Shown here: positions 48,882 through 60,568 of the stretch, in pieces
Layout: every line of letters starts with the position of its first letter
Position numbering within the stretch: the first letter of the stretch is position 1
DNA from: Alligator mississippiensis
Taxonomy: Eukaryota > Chordata > Crocodylia > Alligatoridae
NCBI RefSeq assembly: GCF_030867095.1
Contig: NC_081835.1
Span: 47,723,892-47,787,891 of the forward strand
DNA length: 64,000 nucleotides
Direction of reading: 5' to 3'
Notes under the pieces: generated by a model
Database searches by the model: none
What the model was told of the DNA's origin: nothing
What the model saw: only the letters and a program-made list of their open reading frames with translations
Translations under genes and position numbers: made by a program

Positions 48882-51800
48882 TTCATAGATTCATAGATTC
48901 ATAGATGTTAGGGCTGGAAGGGACCTCAATAGATCATCGCGTCCGACCCCCTGTATAGGCAGGAAAGAGTGCTGGGTCTAGATGACCCCAGCTAGATGCA
49001 TATCCAACCTCCTCTTGAAGACCCTCAGAGTAGGGGAGAGCACCACCTCCCTTGGGAGCCCATTCCAGACCTTGGCCACTCTAACTGTGAAGAAGTTCTT
49101 CCTAATGTCCAGTCTAAATCTGCTCTCTGCTAGCTTGTGGCCATTATTTCTTGTAACCCCCAGGGGCGCCTTGGTGAATAAAACCTCACCAATTCCCTTC
49201 TGCGCCCCCGTGATGAACTTATAGGCAGCCACAAGGTTGCCTCTCAACCTTCTCTTGCGGAGGCTGAAAACGTCCAGGTTCTCTAGTCTCTCCTCGTAGG
49301 GCTTGGTCTGCAAGCCCTTAACCATATGAGTGGCCCTTCTCTGGACCCTTTCCAGGTTATCCGCATCCCTCTTGAAGTGCGGTGCCCAGAATTGCACGCA
49401 GTACTCCAACTGCGGTCTGACCAGTGCCCGATAGAGGGGAAGTATTACCTCTTTGGATCTATTCGTCATGCATCTGCTGATGCATGATAAAGTGCCATTA
49501 GCTTTTCTGATGGCTTCGTCACACTGCTGACTCATGTTCATCTTGGAGTCCACTAGGACTCCAAGATCCCTTTCCACTTCCATGCCACCCAGCTGGTCAT
49601 TTCCTAGGTAGTAGGTGTGCTGGACATTTTTCCTCCCTAGGTGAAGCACTTTGCATTTCTCCTTGTTGAACTGCATTCTGTTGTTTTCTGCCCACTTGTC
49701 CAACCTGTCCAGGTCTGCTTGCAGCTGTTCCCTGTGCCCTCCGGCATGTCCACTTCTCCCCATAGCTTTGTGTCATCTGCAAACTTGGACAGAGTACACT
49801 TCACTCCCTCGTCCAAGTCGCTGATGAAGACATTAAAGAGTATTGGTCCAAGGACCGAGCCCTGCAGGACCCCACTGCCCACACCCTTCCAGGTCGAAAC
49901 CGACCCATCCACCACGACTCTTTGGGTGCAACCCTCTAGCCAATTCGCCACCCACTGGACTGTGTAGTCATCCACGTCACAGCCTCTTAACTTGTTCACC
50001 AGTATGGGGTGGGATACCGTATCGAAGGCCTTCCTGAAGTCTAAGTATCCATCCCTACTCCTGTGTCCAGGCGTTTCGTAACCTGGTCATAAAAAGAGAC
50101 TAGATTAGTCAGGCACGATCTGCCTGCTACGAACCCATGCTGGTTTCCCCTCAGCATAATTTGTCCTGCCGGGCTCTCACAAATTCATAGATTCATAGAT
50201 GTTAGGGTCGGAAGGGACCTCAATAGATCATCGAGTCCGACCCCCTGCATAAGCAGGAAAGAGTGCTGGGTCTAGATGAGCCCAGCTAGATACTCATCTA
50301 ACCTCCTCTTGAAGACCCCCAGGGTAGGGGAGAGCACCACCTCCCTTGGGAGCCCGTTCCAGACCTTGGCCACTCGAACTGTGAAGAAGTTCTTCCTAAT
50401 GTCCAATCTAAATCTGCTCTCTGCTAGCTAGTGGCCATTGTTTCTTGTAACCCCCGGGGGCACCTTGGCGAATAAATACTCACCAATTCCCTTCTGTGCC
50501 CCGTGATGAACTTATAGGCAGCCACAAGGTCGCCTCTCAACCTTCTCTTGCGGAGGCTGAAAAGGTCCAGTTTCTCTAGTCTCTCCTCATAGGGCTTGGT
50601 CTGCAGGCCCTTAACCATACGAGTGGCCCTTCTCTGGACCCTCTCCAGGTTATCTGCATCCCTCTTGAAGTGCGGTGCCCAGAATTGCACGCAGTACTCC
50701 AACTGCGGTCTGACCAGCGCCCGATAGAGGGGAAGTATCACCTCCTTGGACCTATTCGTCATGCGTCTGCTGATGCACGATAAAGTGCCATTGGCTTTTT
50801 TGATGGTTTCGTCACACTGCTGACTCATGTTCATCTTGGAGTCCACTAGGACTCCAAGATCCCTTTCCACCTCTGTGCCACCCAGCAGGTCATTCCCTAG
50901 GCTGTAGGTGTGCTGGACATTTTTCCTCCCTAGGTGCAGCACTTTGCATTTCTCCTTGTTGAACTGCATTCTGTTGTTTTCTGCCCACTTGTCCAACCTA
51001 TCCAGGTCTGCCTGCAGCTGTTCCCTGCCCTCCGGCGTGTCCACATCTCCCCATAGCTTTGTGTCATCTGCAAACTTGGACAGAGTACATTTGACTCCCT
51101 CGTCCAAGTCACTGATGAAGACATTAAAGAGTATCGGTCCAAGGACTGAGCCCTGCGGGACCCCACTGCCCACACCCTTCCAGGTCGAGACCGACCCATC
51201 CACCACGACTCTTTGGGTGCAACCCTCTAGCCAATTCGCCACCCACCGGACTGTGTAGTCATCCAAGTCACAGCCTCTTAACTTGTTCACCAGTATGGGG
51301 GTGGGATACCATATCGAAGGCCTTCCTGAATTCTAAGTATACAACATCCACCCCTCCTCCTGTGTCCAGGCGTTTCGTAACCTGGTCATAGAAAGAGACT
51401 AGGTTGGTCAGGCATGAACTGCCTGCCACAAACCCGTGCTGGTTTCCCCTCAGCATAATTTGTCCTGCTGGGCTCTCACAAATGTGAGCCTTGATAATTT
51501 TTTTCAAAGACTTTACCAAGGATGGAGGTGAGACTAACTGGCCTATAGTTGCCCGGGTCCTCCTTCCTCCCCTTTTTGAAAATGGGGACCACGTTAGCCC
51601 TTTTCCAGTCCTCCAGGACTTGGCCCGTGCATCACAAGCATTCGAATATTCCCGCCAGTGGCTCTGCAATGATGTTGGCCAGTGCCTTCAGCACCCTCGG
51701 ATGGAGCTCATCTGGGCCTGCCGACTTAAAGGCATCCAGTTCTTCCAAGTGACTCTGCACCATCTCAGGGTCTACGCTTGGAAGTCTGGCGCTTTGCTGC

Positions 51801-53094
51801 TGCCTCTCTACAACCCCAGTGAGAGACTTGTCGCGTCCCTCACTTAGGAACACTGAGGCAAAGAACTCATTGAGGAGTTCAGCCTTGTCCCCCCTGTCTG
51901 TCACCAATTGTTTCTGCCCATTTAGCAGGGGTGCTATTCCTCCCTGGGCCTTCCTTTTACTCCCTATATATCTAAAAAACAATTTCTTGTTGTTCTTTAC
52001 TCGGGTTGCCATCCTCAGCTCCATGGTAGCTTTGGCCCGTCTAACTGCCTCCCTACAAGCACGAGCAGAGGAGGTATATTCATCTTTAGTGATCTCACCT
52101 TGTTTCCACTTTTTATGTGCTCCCCTTTTGGCCCTTAGGCTGCCCTGGATTTCTCTGGTCAGCCATGGAATCCTCCTGGCCCCTTTCCCTCTTTTGCCTC
52201 GCTCGGGGATTGTCTTGCTTTGTGCCCGAAGGATCATTTCCTTAAGGCACAGCCACCCTTCCTGGGCTTTCATCCCTTCAAAACTCCTACTCTGCAGTGC
52301 GTCCTTGACTAACCGCCTGAGTTCATTGAGATCAGCTTTCCTAAAGTCTAGCACTTTCACCCTACTAGTTACCTTACCCGCTCGACGTCTTATGTTGGAT
52401 TCTATTATTAGGTGATCACTGTCCCCCAAATGGCCACCGATCTGTAGGTCCCCTACCATGTCATCACCTGTTGCCAATACCAGATCCAGTATGGCATTCC
52501 CCCTAGTGGGACCATGTACCTCCTGTGTCAGGTGGAGGTCCTGTACACAGGTTAGAAACCTTCTTGAGCGGTGGGACTTTGCTGTCTGTGACTCCCAGCA
52601 GATGTCCAGGTAGTTTAGGTCCCCCATGACTAGCGCCTCTTTAGCTTTTATGGTCTCTGAGAGTTGCCTCAGGAGCCCCGCATCTATTACTTCCCCTTGA
52701 TGTGGGGGTCTGTAGCAGACCCCTACCACCAAATCCCTTTCTCCTTGCCCCCCATGTAGCCTAACCCACAATCCTTCTACTTCCTCAACCTTGGATTCTG
52801 TCTTGATGAGGGTTGATGTATATTGCTCACTGACATAGAGCACAACCCCTCCCCCTTTCTTCCCCAACCTGTCCTTTCTGTACAATCTATAGCCCTCAAT
52901 ATGTACCGCCCAGTCGTGGGATGAATCCCACCAGGTTTCTGTTAGCCCCACTAAGTCATAGGTGTTTAGTGCAAGCAGGAGCTCTAGTTCATCCTGCAAA
53001 TGTGAGCCTTGATAATTTTTTCAAAGACTTTGCCAAGGATGGAGGTGAAAATGACTGGCCTATAGTTGCCCGGGTCCTCCTTCCTCCCCTTCTT
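48882..53094 (-). mobile_element. Middle CR1 of the nest
   Basis: Minus-strand CR1 whose 3' end repeat begins at 48882. Its body covers 48882-50183 and continues at 53001-53094 after an insertion of the innermost CR1. Open frames include 49763-48978 (261 residues, '[19 protein letters not shown]') and 49999-49637 (120 residues, '[12 protein letters not shown]'), with frame breaks between them. The right-hand piece encodes the complement of 'RPVIFTSILGKVFEKIIKAH', which joins directly to the 50183 end. It is 5'-truncated at 'cttgaaaa'. Confidence 0.88.
50184..52996 (-). mobile_element. Innermost CR1 of the nest
   Basis: Minus-strand CR1, 3' end at 50184, 5'-truncated at 52996 near the start of the endonuclease ('QDELELLLALNTYDLVGLTE'). 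ORF2 is carried by 52999-51632 (455 residues; endonuclease and start of the reverse transcriptase), 51669-51268 (133 residues) and 51290-50424 (288 residues, '[14 protein letters not shown]', '[10 protein letters not shown]'), so at least two frameshifts are present; the last codons are also shifted. CAAA flanks it (50180-50183 and 52997-53000), a short target duplication in the middle CR1. Confidence 0.92.
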
Positions 53095-53780
53095 GAAAAG
53101 GATCTTGGAATCACTATTGATGCCAAAATGAACATGGGCTGACAGTGTGGGGATGCTGTCAGGAAGGCCAACCACACCTTGTCATGCAGCCACAGATGCA
53201 TCTCGAGCAGGTCTAAGGAGGTGATCCTCCCACTCTGTGCAGCACTGGTCAGGCCACAGTTGGAGTACTGCATCCAGTTCTGGGCACCGTACTTCAGGAG
53301 GGATGTGGACAGCATTGAGAGGGTTCAGAGGAGGGCCACCCACATGATCAGGGGGCAGCAGGGGAGGCCCTACGAGGAGAGGCTAAGGGACCTAAACCTG
53401 TTCAGCCTCCACAAGAGAAGGCTGAGGGGGGATCTAGTGGCCTGTTACAAACTAGTCAGAGGGGACCAGCAGGCATTGGGGGAGTCCCTGTTCCCCTGAG
53501 CACTACCAGGAGTGACTAGAAATAATGGTCACAAGCTGGTAGGGTAGATTCAGACTAGACATCAGGAGGCGCTACTTCACAGTCAGGGTGGCAAGGACCT
53601 GGAACCAACTTCCAAGCAGGGTGCTGCTGGTTCTTACCCTGGGGGTCTTTAAGAAGAGGTTAGACGAACACCTTGCTGGGGTTGTTTGACCCCAGTACTT
53701 TTTCCTGCCATGGCAGGGGGTCGGACTTGATGATCTGCTCAGGTCCCTTCCGACCCTACCAACTATGAAACTATGAAACC

Positions 53781-54299
53781 TTACCCTGGACCCCTTCCAG
53801 ATGCTGGCAGTAGGTAAGAGTCCAATCCAACTTGACAGTTGGGACCCAGCTCTGGAGCGAGATGCATGGGTCATGCCCCCGTGAGCTCATGCCCCGGCAA
53901 ACCCTCAGCAGACCCCAAACCTGACCCCAGCATGAGCCAGGCGGTAAGTGGGGCCCATGGTGGGTGGGCACTAGCCAGTGAGGCAGCTGAGTGGAACTGA
54001 GGAGGGTCACACCCCCCATGGTTCCTACTTAGCCTAGTCCCTAGGGAGCTGCATGAGCAGATCATGCAAACAGGCATGCTCTAGGCCCGGCACACAAGTT
54101 AGCACATGAGTTCATGTGGCAGGGCAAGCAGGAGGGGCATGAAGCTCTAGGTGGTGAGTCTGAAGAGAGGGGGCAGTATAGCAGTAGCCCAGGCTGCTAC
54201 CTGCATGATGGTGGTGATGTGCCATACCCCAAAGATCCTCCCCACCCCTGCATCTAGAGCCCTCCCTCTTGTACCACAGAGGCCTCTCCAAGTTGTCTC
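53781..54299. other. Unassigned DNA, possibly the 5' part of the next CR1
   Basis: No clear coding frame. It may be the 5' UTR or first part of ORF1 of the CR1 that follows, as no other boundary is visible before 54300. Confidence 0.3.
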
Positions 54300-54514
54300 C
54301 AGCCCCAAGCCACCCTGCACCAGGGTCACCACCCCCCTGGAACTAACCAACAGATACGAGCCCTTCACAGCACCAGAAGAACCAACTGAGCTACCAGCTC
54401 AGTTCGTCTTCACTAGAGGAAGAAAGGCAACTTGCAACCATTCCAAAGAAGAAGTGCAGAGTGATCATCATGGGTGACTCCCTGACAGAAGGAGCACTCT
54501 GCTTCCCTGATCCT

Positions 54515-55652
54515 TCGATCTGGTATCCGATGATCACCTCTTGGCAAAACTGGCCAACTGCGGCCTCAGGTCCACCACGATCTGCTGGCTGGGGAATTGG
54601 CTCCGTAGTCAGACCCAGAGGGTGGTGGTTGATGGAAGGCAGTCGCCTTAGAGCCCTGTGACCATTGGGGTGCTTCAAGGCTCTGTCTTTGGACCTATAT
54701 TGTTCAACATCTTCATTAATGATGCGGACATTGGAGTCAGAAGTGGACTGGCCAAGTTCGCCGATGATACCAAACTTTGGGGTAAAGCATTCACACCTGA
54801 GGACAGGAGGGTGATCCAGGCTGATTTTGACAGGCTCAGGAAATGGGCAGACGAGAACCCGATGGTGTTTAACACCGAAAAATGCAAGGTTCTCCACCTT
54901 GGGAGGAAAAACCTGCAGCATCCTTATAGGCTCGGCACTGCTATGCTGGCTAGCACTACACGTGAAAGGGACTTGGGGGTCATGATTGACCACAAGATGA
55001 ACATGAGCCTTCAATGTGATGCTCCAGCTAGTAAAGCGAGCAAAACACTGGCTTGCATCCATAGATGCTTCTCAAGCAAATTCCGGGACATCATTCTCCC
55101 CTTGTACTTGGCCTTGGTGAGGCCGCATCTGGAGTATTGTGTCCAGTTTTGGGCTCCACAATTCAAAAAGGATGTGGAGAAGCTTGAGAGGGTCCAGAGA
55201 AGAGCCACACGCATGATCAGAGGTCAGGAAAACAGACCTTATGATAACAAGCTGAGAGCTATGGGACTCTTCAGCCTGGAAAAGCACAGGTTCAGGGGCG
55301 ATCTGATGGCCACCTAAAAGTTTGTAAATAGTGTCCACCAGGATCTGGGAGAATGTTTGTTCACCAGAGCGCCCCAAGGGACAACAAGGTCTAATGGTTA
55401 TAAACTCCTGTAAGACCATTTCAGGCTGGACATAAGGAAGAATTTCTTTACTGTCCAAGCCCCCAAGGTCTGGAATAGCCTGCCATCGGAGGTGGTTCAA
55501 GCACCTACTCTGAATGCGTTCAAGAGAAAATTGGATGTTTATCTTGCTGGGATCCTATAAACCCAGCTGACTTCCTGCCCCTAGGGCAGGGGTCTGGACT
55601 CAATGATCTTCCAAGGTCCCTTCCAGCCCTAATGTCTATGAAATCTATGAAA
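54515..55652 (+). mobile_element. CR1 inserted into the ORF1 of another CR1
   Basis: A 5'-truncated plus-strand CR1 starting in the reverse transcriptase ('FDLVSDDHLLAKL'). The open frame 54658-55317 carries 'GVLQGSVFGPILFNIFINDA', 'FADDTKLWG' and 'LVRPHLEYCVQFWAP'; a stop follows and the remaining end ('[19 protein letters not shown]') reads on to 55560. It ends in 'tctatgaaatctatgaaac' near 55652. It separates the GDSL block from the GTND block of the surrounding ORF1. Confidence 0.8.
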
Positions 55653-56840
55653 CCCTTGGCCCATGACGTCTTCTGCCTCCCAGGGCCTGTATCTGGGTTG
55701 TAGCTGAGAGGATCCCAAAACTTGTTCGGCCCTCCAATCACTACCCCATGCTTCTCATCCATATGGGCACAAATGACCTGGCTCGGAGCAATCCCAGTTG
55801 GGTTATGAGTGCCTACAGGGCTCTGGGGGGTGGGGCTAAAGAGATTGGGGGCACAGGTAGTTTTTTCCTCAGTCCTCCTGGTTACGGGTCATGGGCACAG
55901 GAGGGAGAGACGAATTGCTGAAGTCAATAGAAGACTGTGGTGCTGGTGCCATTGTGAAGGCTTTGGCTTCTTTGACCATAGCCCACACTTCACAGCTGGA
56001 GACATTGGTCTGCTGGGAAGGGATGGCCTCCACCTAACTCCAAAGGGGAAGAAACTCTTCTCAGCCAGAATGGCTGACCTACTCAACAGGGCTTTAAACT
56101 AAGCTTGCCAGGGGATGGGCAGACAAGCACCAGTGCAAGCCCACCAAGCGACAACCGAAGAGTCAGTAGGTCATACAGCACAGGGGACACAAGTGAATTC
56201 CCAACAGAACTCACTCCTACCCAGCTCAGGGATGGGACTATTCTAGGAGTGCTGGGCAGCTTAGCACCTCTGATGGCAAGCTTACTTGCATGTACACAAA
56301 TGCCTGGAGCCTGGGGAATAAACAGGAGGAACTGGCCCTCCCGCTAAATAAAAATCATCTCATAGGACGATCTCATAGGAGTAATGGAGACCTGGTAGGA
56401 TTCCACCTATGACAGGACCATGGGTATAGATGGCTATACCTTCTTCAGGAAGGATTGTGCTGCTCTTTGTGTGAAGGAGCAGTACATTTCCCTAAAAATG
56501 GAGTTTGGCACCCAAGAAGGGCGCCTTGAGACCCTCTGGGTCAGATTAAAGGGGGAATGTGATGAAGGGGATATATTGGTACTACAGACCTCCTAACCAA
56601 GAGGAAGATCTTGACCATGCATTAGCTAGGGAACTGGCAGAGGCTGCATGCTCTCAATGCATGGTTGTCACGGGTGACTTCAACTACCCTGAAATCTCAT
56701 GGGAGGAGCACTCTGCCAAATCTGATTGGTCACATAGCTTTCTCACCTGCATTGATGAACTCTGCTTGTCTCAAGAAGTCTATGGGCCAACAAGAGGTAA
56801 GGCGCTCATGGATCTGGTACTGGCCAAAGGGGATGATCTA

Positions 56841-57198
56841 GTAGATTCATAGATTGTTAGGGGCTGGAAGGGACCTCTCAGATCATAGGGTCCAGCACCC
56901 CTGCTCTAGGCAGGAAGACAACTGGGGTCAAGTGACCCCAGTGAAGTGACTGTCCAGTCTCCTCTTGAAAACCACCAGGGTAGGTGACTGCACCACCTCT
57001 GGTGAGAGTTTATTTCACAGTCTGGACACCCTGACTGTGAAGGAGGTTTTCCTGGTATTAAGCCTGAAGCGGCCTTCCAGGAGTTTGTATCCATTGGTTC
57101 TGGTCTTCTCCAGGGGTGCCCTAGTGAACAGTTGTTCACCAAGCTCCTGATGTACTCCTCTGATACAGCGGTAAACCACTATCAAGTGCCTCATTAAG
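56841..57198 (-). mobile_element. CR1 3' fragment inserted into the old CR1
   Basis: Minus strand. The 3' end repeat 'gattcatagattgttagggg' starts near 56843. Coding remains read 'LMRHLIVVYRCIRGVHQELG', 'LFTRAP' and 'FRLNTRKTSFTVRV' up to about 57198. It interrupts ORF2 of the surrounding CR1 after 'LVLAKGDD'. Confidence 0.8.
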
Positions 57199-57679
57199 GA
57201 TGTGATCCTTGAAGCACAAGGGAAGTGCATCCCAGCCCATAGAAAAGGTAGCAAAAGGGCTGGGCGACTCCCGTGGCTAAATAAGGGACTCATGGACCTC
57301 CTGCATCTGAAAAGAGAAACCTGTAAGTGTTGGAAGTCAGGTAACATCACCAAAGAGGATTATTTAGCACTGACCCACACCTGTAGGGAGGAAACCAGGA
57401 AAGCAAAAGTTAAAACTGAACTCAAATTGACTACGGGAATCAAGGTCAACAAAACGTCCTTCTTTAGATACGTGGGTAGTCAAAAAAAAACCAAGGGCAA
57501 TGTTGGACCCTTGCTAAACCAAATGGGGCAGCTGACAACTGACATCCAGGAAAAAGCTAATCTCCTTAATGATTACTTTGCATCAGTTTTTCACCAGCGC
57601 AAGGGGATCTTGCCTATCAAGATGCAGGATTGCCAGAGCACGGGTGAATACACACCCATCATTGGTGAGTGGTATAAAC

Positions 57680-58610
57680 TGAGTCAAGAAACTGAGTCCT
57701 TCCAGTGGTCCCGATGAGCAGCATTGAGTGATTCAACCAGGTGATCTGTGATATCTGGATCGCCAGGTTTTTCATACTCATCTAATAGAGCAGCACACTC
57801 TCCATCCAAGCAAGGAGTATACAGAGGTGAAATCCTCTGGGAACAGAGGACTGTGCTGCTTTATAGAGGGCACCACAGAAATGTTTATAGGTTTCGTCAT
57901 CTAGGATATTTTGCCATGGAATGGTAACAATGGATCATTCAACAGTCTCCATGAATAGGGACCAGTTGGTTTTCCTGAGGTTCAATCTGAGTTTTCTTAT
58001 ACATTTAATGACCAGGAGTTGCAGGCCAATGTGGATGAGTGATGGACAGTGTTGGCTGTGTGGAAAGTCATCAAGAATGATGCAAGATGCTGGTTGTGCG
58101 TGGCTGTTGACTGACATAACCCAATGTATGTCAGGAGAGTAGTTGGTCCCATCTTGCTGAGTGAAAGGTACCATGTTTAGAGTCATCAATCAGGGCAAGG
58201 TCATTGCTGAATGCCCAGTTTTGGAACAGGTCGCCATCTTCATTTGAGTGTGAGTAACCCCAGTGTATGTAGTGGCTATTACAGTCACCAGCATATACAG
58301 TTGGGTGGGGGAGAGATGGAAGAGGACAGTTCCCCCAAGTTTTGCTTGGTGGTTTATAGACATTTGTGATACTGAAGCTTCCAACCTTTATGACATCACA
58401 ATGATTACTGGATAGGGTGTGGGTTGCCTCAGAAATGTCGCTACAGATGTAGGTTCCTCTCCCATATTTTGCATGAAGGGTGTAGCATGTCAGAACAAAA
58501 ACTTTGGCTTCATCCACATGAGTGAGTACGTGCCTGTTGCAGTGTCTTAGAGCAGGTTGAGGCACTGCAGGAGGCATGTCTGAGCACGGACTCTAAGTTT
58601 GATATTGGGA
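57680..58610 (-). mobile_element. Jockey/I-like LINE, 5' part of ORF2 (endonuclease)
   Basis: Minus strand, from 58577 down: 'LHAKYGRGTYICSDISEA', 'VGSFSITNVYKPPS', 'VYAGDCNSHYIHWGY', 'NEDGDLFQNWAFSNDLALID', 'GTFHSARWD', then in a shifted frame 'LDDFPHSQHCPSLIHIGLQ' and 'LRLNLRKTNWSLFMETVE', and near 57700 'LNAAHRDHWKDS'. This is an APE-type endonuclease and linker of a jockey/I-superfamily LINE, not CR1. Its reverse transcriptase core is missing; the C-terminal part lies at 47590-48345. Confidence 0.7.
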
Positions 58611-58859
58611 AATCCCAGGATCAAAAGAAAACACGCCAGAAAAAAGCAGTGCAGGGCACGTTCCTGGAGTATGCCCCAAAGCAACTGAAGGCTGGGTCCT
58701 CCAAAGAGATGCTCTAGCACCTGGCCAAAGCATCTCTATGCTTGCCACATGCCCCTGCTGCTCCAACACACTGTGTCTCAGTGTGATGGAGGAAATAGAA
58801 GTCAGGCAAGGCTAGCAGCAGTGGCTCAGACCCCGGCTCTGTCCCCAGTAGGTAGGGAC

Positions 58860-59540
58860 ATGAGGGTGGGGGACTGTGGGGTGGGGCTGTGTGGGGGTGA
58901 GGGGACTGTAGGAAGGAGATGACTGTGTGGGTCGGGTGGGTTCTCCACCCACCTCCCCATGGCTCACAGTCCCCCTGCAGCTGCACACAGACTCCCTGAC
59001 AGCGTGCAGAGCCACCTAAGACCCCAGGGCTACACATGGCACATGGAGCCAGTCCAGTCCTCTGGCACACACCTTCAAGCAGGACTGAGCCAGCTCCTGC
59101 CACCACCTGGGGCTCCTGGCACTGCAGGCAGGATCTGTATGCCATAGGGCTTGGCTAGCTCCTGCCTCCATGTGGCCCATCCTAATGGTACACAGGTTCT
59201 GCCTGCAGCACCAGGAGCCCTTGGGTGGTGGCAGGAGCCAGCCCAGTTCTGTCCAAAGGTGCATGCCAGTGGATTGGGCTGGCTCCATGTGCCATGTGTA
59301 GCCCCTGAGTCTCAGGGTGGTGCCACGTACTGCCAGGGGGTCTTTCTGCAGCAGGCCATGAACAATGTGGGGGCCTGCTGCTTACTGCTGCTGTGGGGAG
59401 GGGGAGAGGAGGGCTGTGTCCCATGGGGTGGTTGGGTGGAGGTCCACCCCGGACACAGCCCCACCCACCGCCACACAGTCACCCCATGAACTCCCCCATA
59501 AGCTACCCACAAACCCCACACCTCCATCCACTAACCCCAC
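58860..59540. repeat. Long imperfect inverted repeat (foldback)
   Basis: The best-matching arms are about 59020-59128 and 59205-59312. For example ctacacatggcacatggagc at 59030-59049 is the exact complement of 59282-59301, and the match goes on through 'ctcctgccaccacc' and 'ggctcctgg'. Weaker similarity extends outward to about 58860 and 59540. The spacer is about 76 nt. No transposase or terminal duplication was identified. Confidence 0.7.
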
Positions 59541-60568
59541 ACCTACGAACCCCACACAATCCCCAAAATCCCCTCCCATGAACTTTCCCCCTCATCCCCA
59601 CAAGCCCCACATGCTGCATACCCAGCCATCAGCCAGGACAGGACCTGCTGGCAGGAGCCATAGCGCAGGGACAACTGCTCCACTGCAGCCTTGCCCTGTG
59701 CCCACACCGGTGCTGGGACATGCAGCCCTGGCCTGTGGGGGCTCCTGGTCCCAGGAATCACTTGGGGGATGTGATGGGCTGGGCGGAGGGGTGGAAGGCA
59801 CAGGCACAGGGAGCAGAACAGCAGGGGCTGGCATTGCTCAGAGCCACAAAGCAGTGGGTGGGACAGCTGCAGCTTGACCCATGTCCTGGTGCTGGGATAC
59901 AGCTGCTGCTGGGAGTGAGTGGGGGCCAGGCAGAAGCTGCAGGTCAGGGGTGAGGAGCATTGGCAGGGCTGTGGGTTGGGAGTGACGGGCAAGGGCAGGG
60001 GCAGGGCACTGGCATACCAGTGCTGCTGAGTGAGCACCATAAAGCAGCTGTGGGTCCAGCTGCAGCTGTTCACACATCCTGGTGAGTTAAGGGGGCAGGG
60101 GCAGCTCTGTTTTTTCTATAATAAAAAAAAGCAAATGTCAAAGTATATAGATATTTCGAAAATTATTTTATTATGATGATAGAGGCACTGGTAGGCTTCT
60201 AAATTTATTTAAAATTGTAAATATATCAATAAAAGATTGCCCAATTGATCGATCTCTCTCTCTCTCTAGATATAGATATATAGTGGTGTTTCATTTTAAT
60301 CACAGAAGAATGCAGATTTTGGGTAATTTAATGAGAGCATCTGGGATTTTTTTATCACAGAATTTGCAATTTTTAAACAGGGAACACTAGGATCCCTGCT
60401 GGTGAGGCAAGTGGCAGGACCCAGGCAGAGGAGCCTGCCCAGGGCCAGCACCAGGGACCCAGCTGGAGGACAGATGAGGTGGCTGACCTCCAGGCCATTT
60501 GAGGCCAGGAGGACATGCTTCAACAGTTCAAAGTGGGCCACTGCAAGGGGCACATCTTCTGGGTGATT
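59541..60568. other. GC-rich then AT-rich intergenic DNA
   Basis: No gene is seen. The part at 59600-60090 is GC-rich. The part at 60110-60380 is AT-rich with a short (CT)n run at about 60255-60268 and a following 'gatatagatata'. Confidence 0.4.

Larger units (their letters stand above)
48346..53780 (+). mobile_element. Outer CR1 of a three-deep nest (other subfamily)
   Basis: Left part 48346-48881 encodes reverse transcriptase from 'AIDQVTKSLDAG' through 'GVPQGSVLGPALFN' and 'FADDTKMWG' to 'SAEAE'. Right part 53100-53780 resumes 'KDLGITIDAKMNM' exactly where it stopped, runs through 'LVRPQLEYCIQFWAP' and ends in the 3' tail 'actatgaaactatgaaac'. GAAAA occurs at both edges of the gap (48877-48881 and 53095-53099), a target duplication made by the next CR1 in. 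Residues differ throughout from the young copies, and in-frame stops are present, so it is older. Confidence 0.88.
54300..57717 (+). mobile_element. Old CR1 retaining ORF1 (GDSL esterase) and the start of ORF2, with two insertions
   Basis: ORF1 starts as 'PLELTNRYEPF' near 54335, then 'KKCRVIIMGDSLTEGALCF' (54440-54510), the GDSL motif of the CR1 ORF1 esterase. After an inserted CR1 it resumes near 55655 ('HDVFCLPG', then 'IHMGTNDLARSNPS', 'GAQVVFSSVLL', 'RDGLHLTPKGKKLFSARM', 'LLNRALN') and stops near 56100. The catalytic Ser (GDSL), Asn (GTND) and Asp-x-x-His (DGLH) positions are visible. ORF2 follows from about 56280 in pieces: endonuclease 'VVTGDFNYPEISWEEH' to 'LVLAKGDD' at 56840, then 57200-57717 ('RLPWLNKGLMDLL', 'NDYFASVF'). 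About 85 codons are missing at the second insertion. Many stops and shifts mark it as old. Confidence 0.75.
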
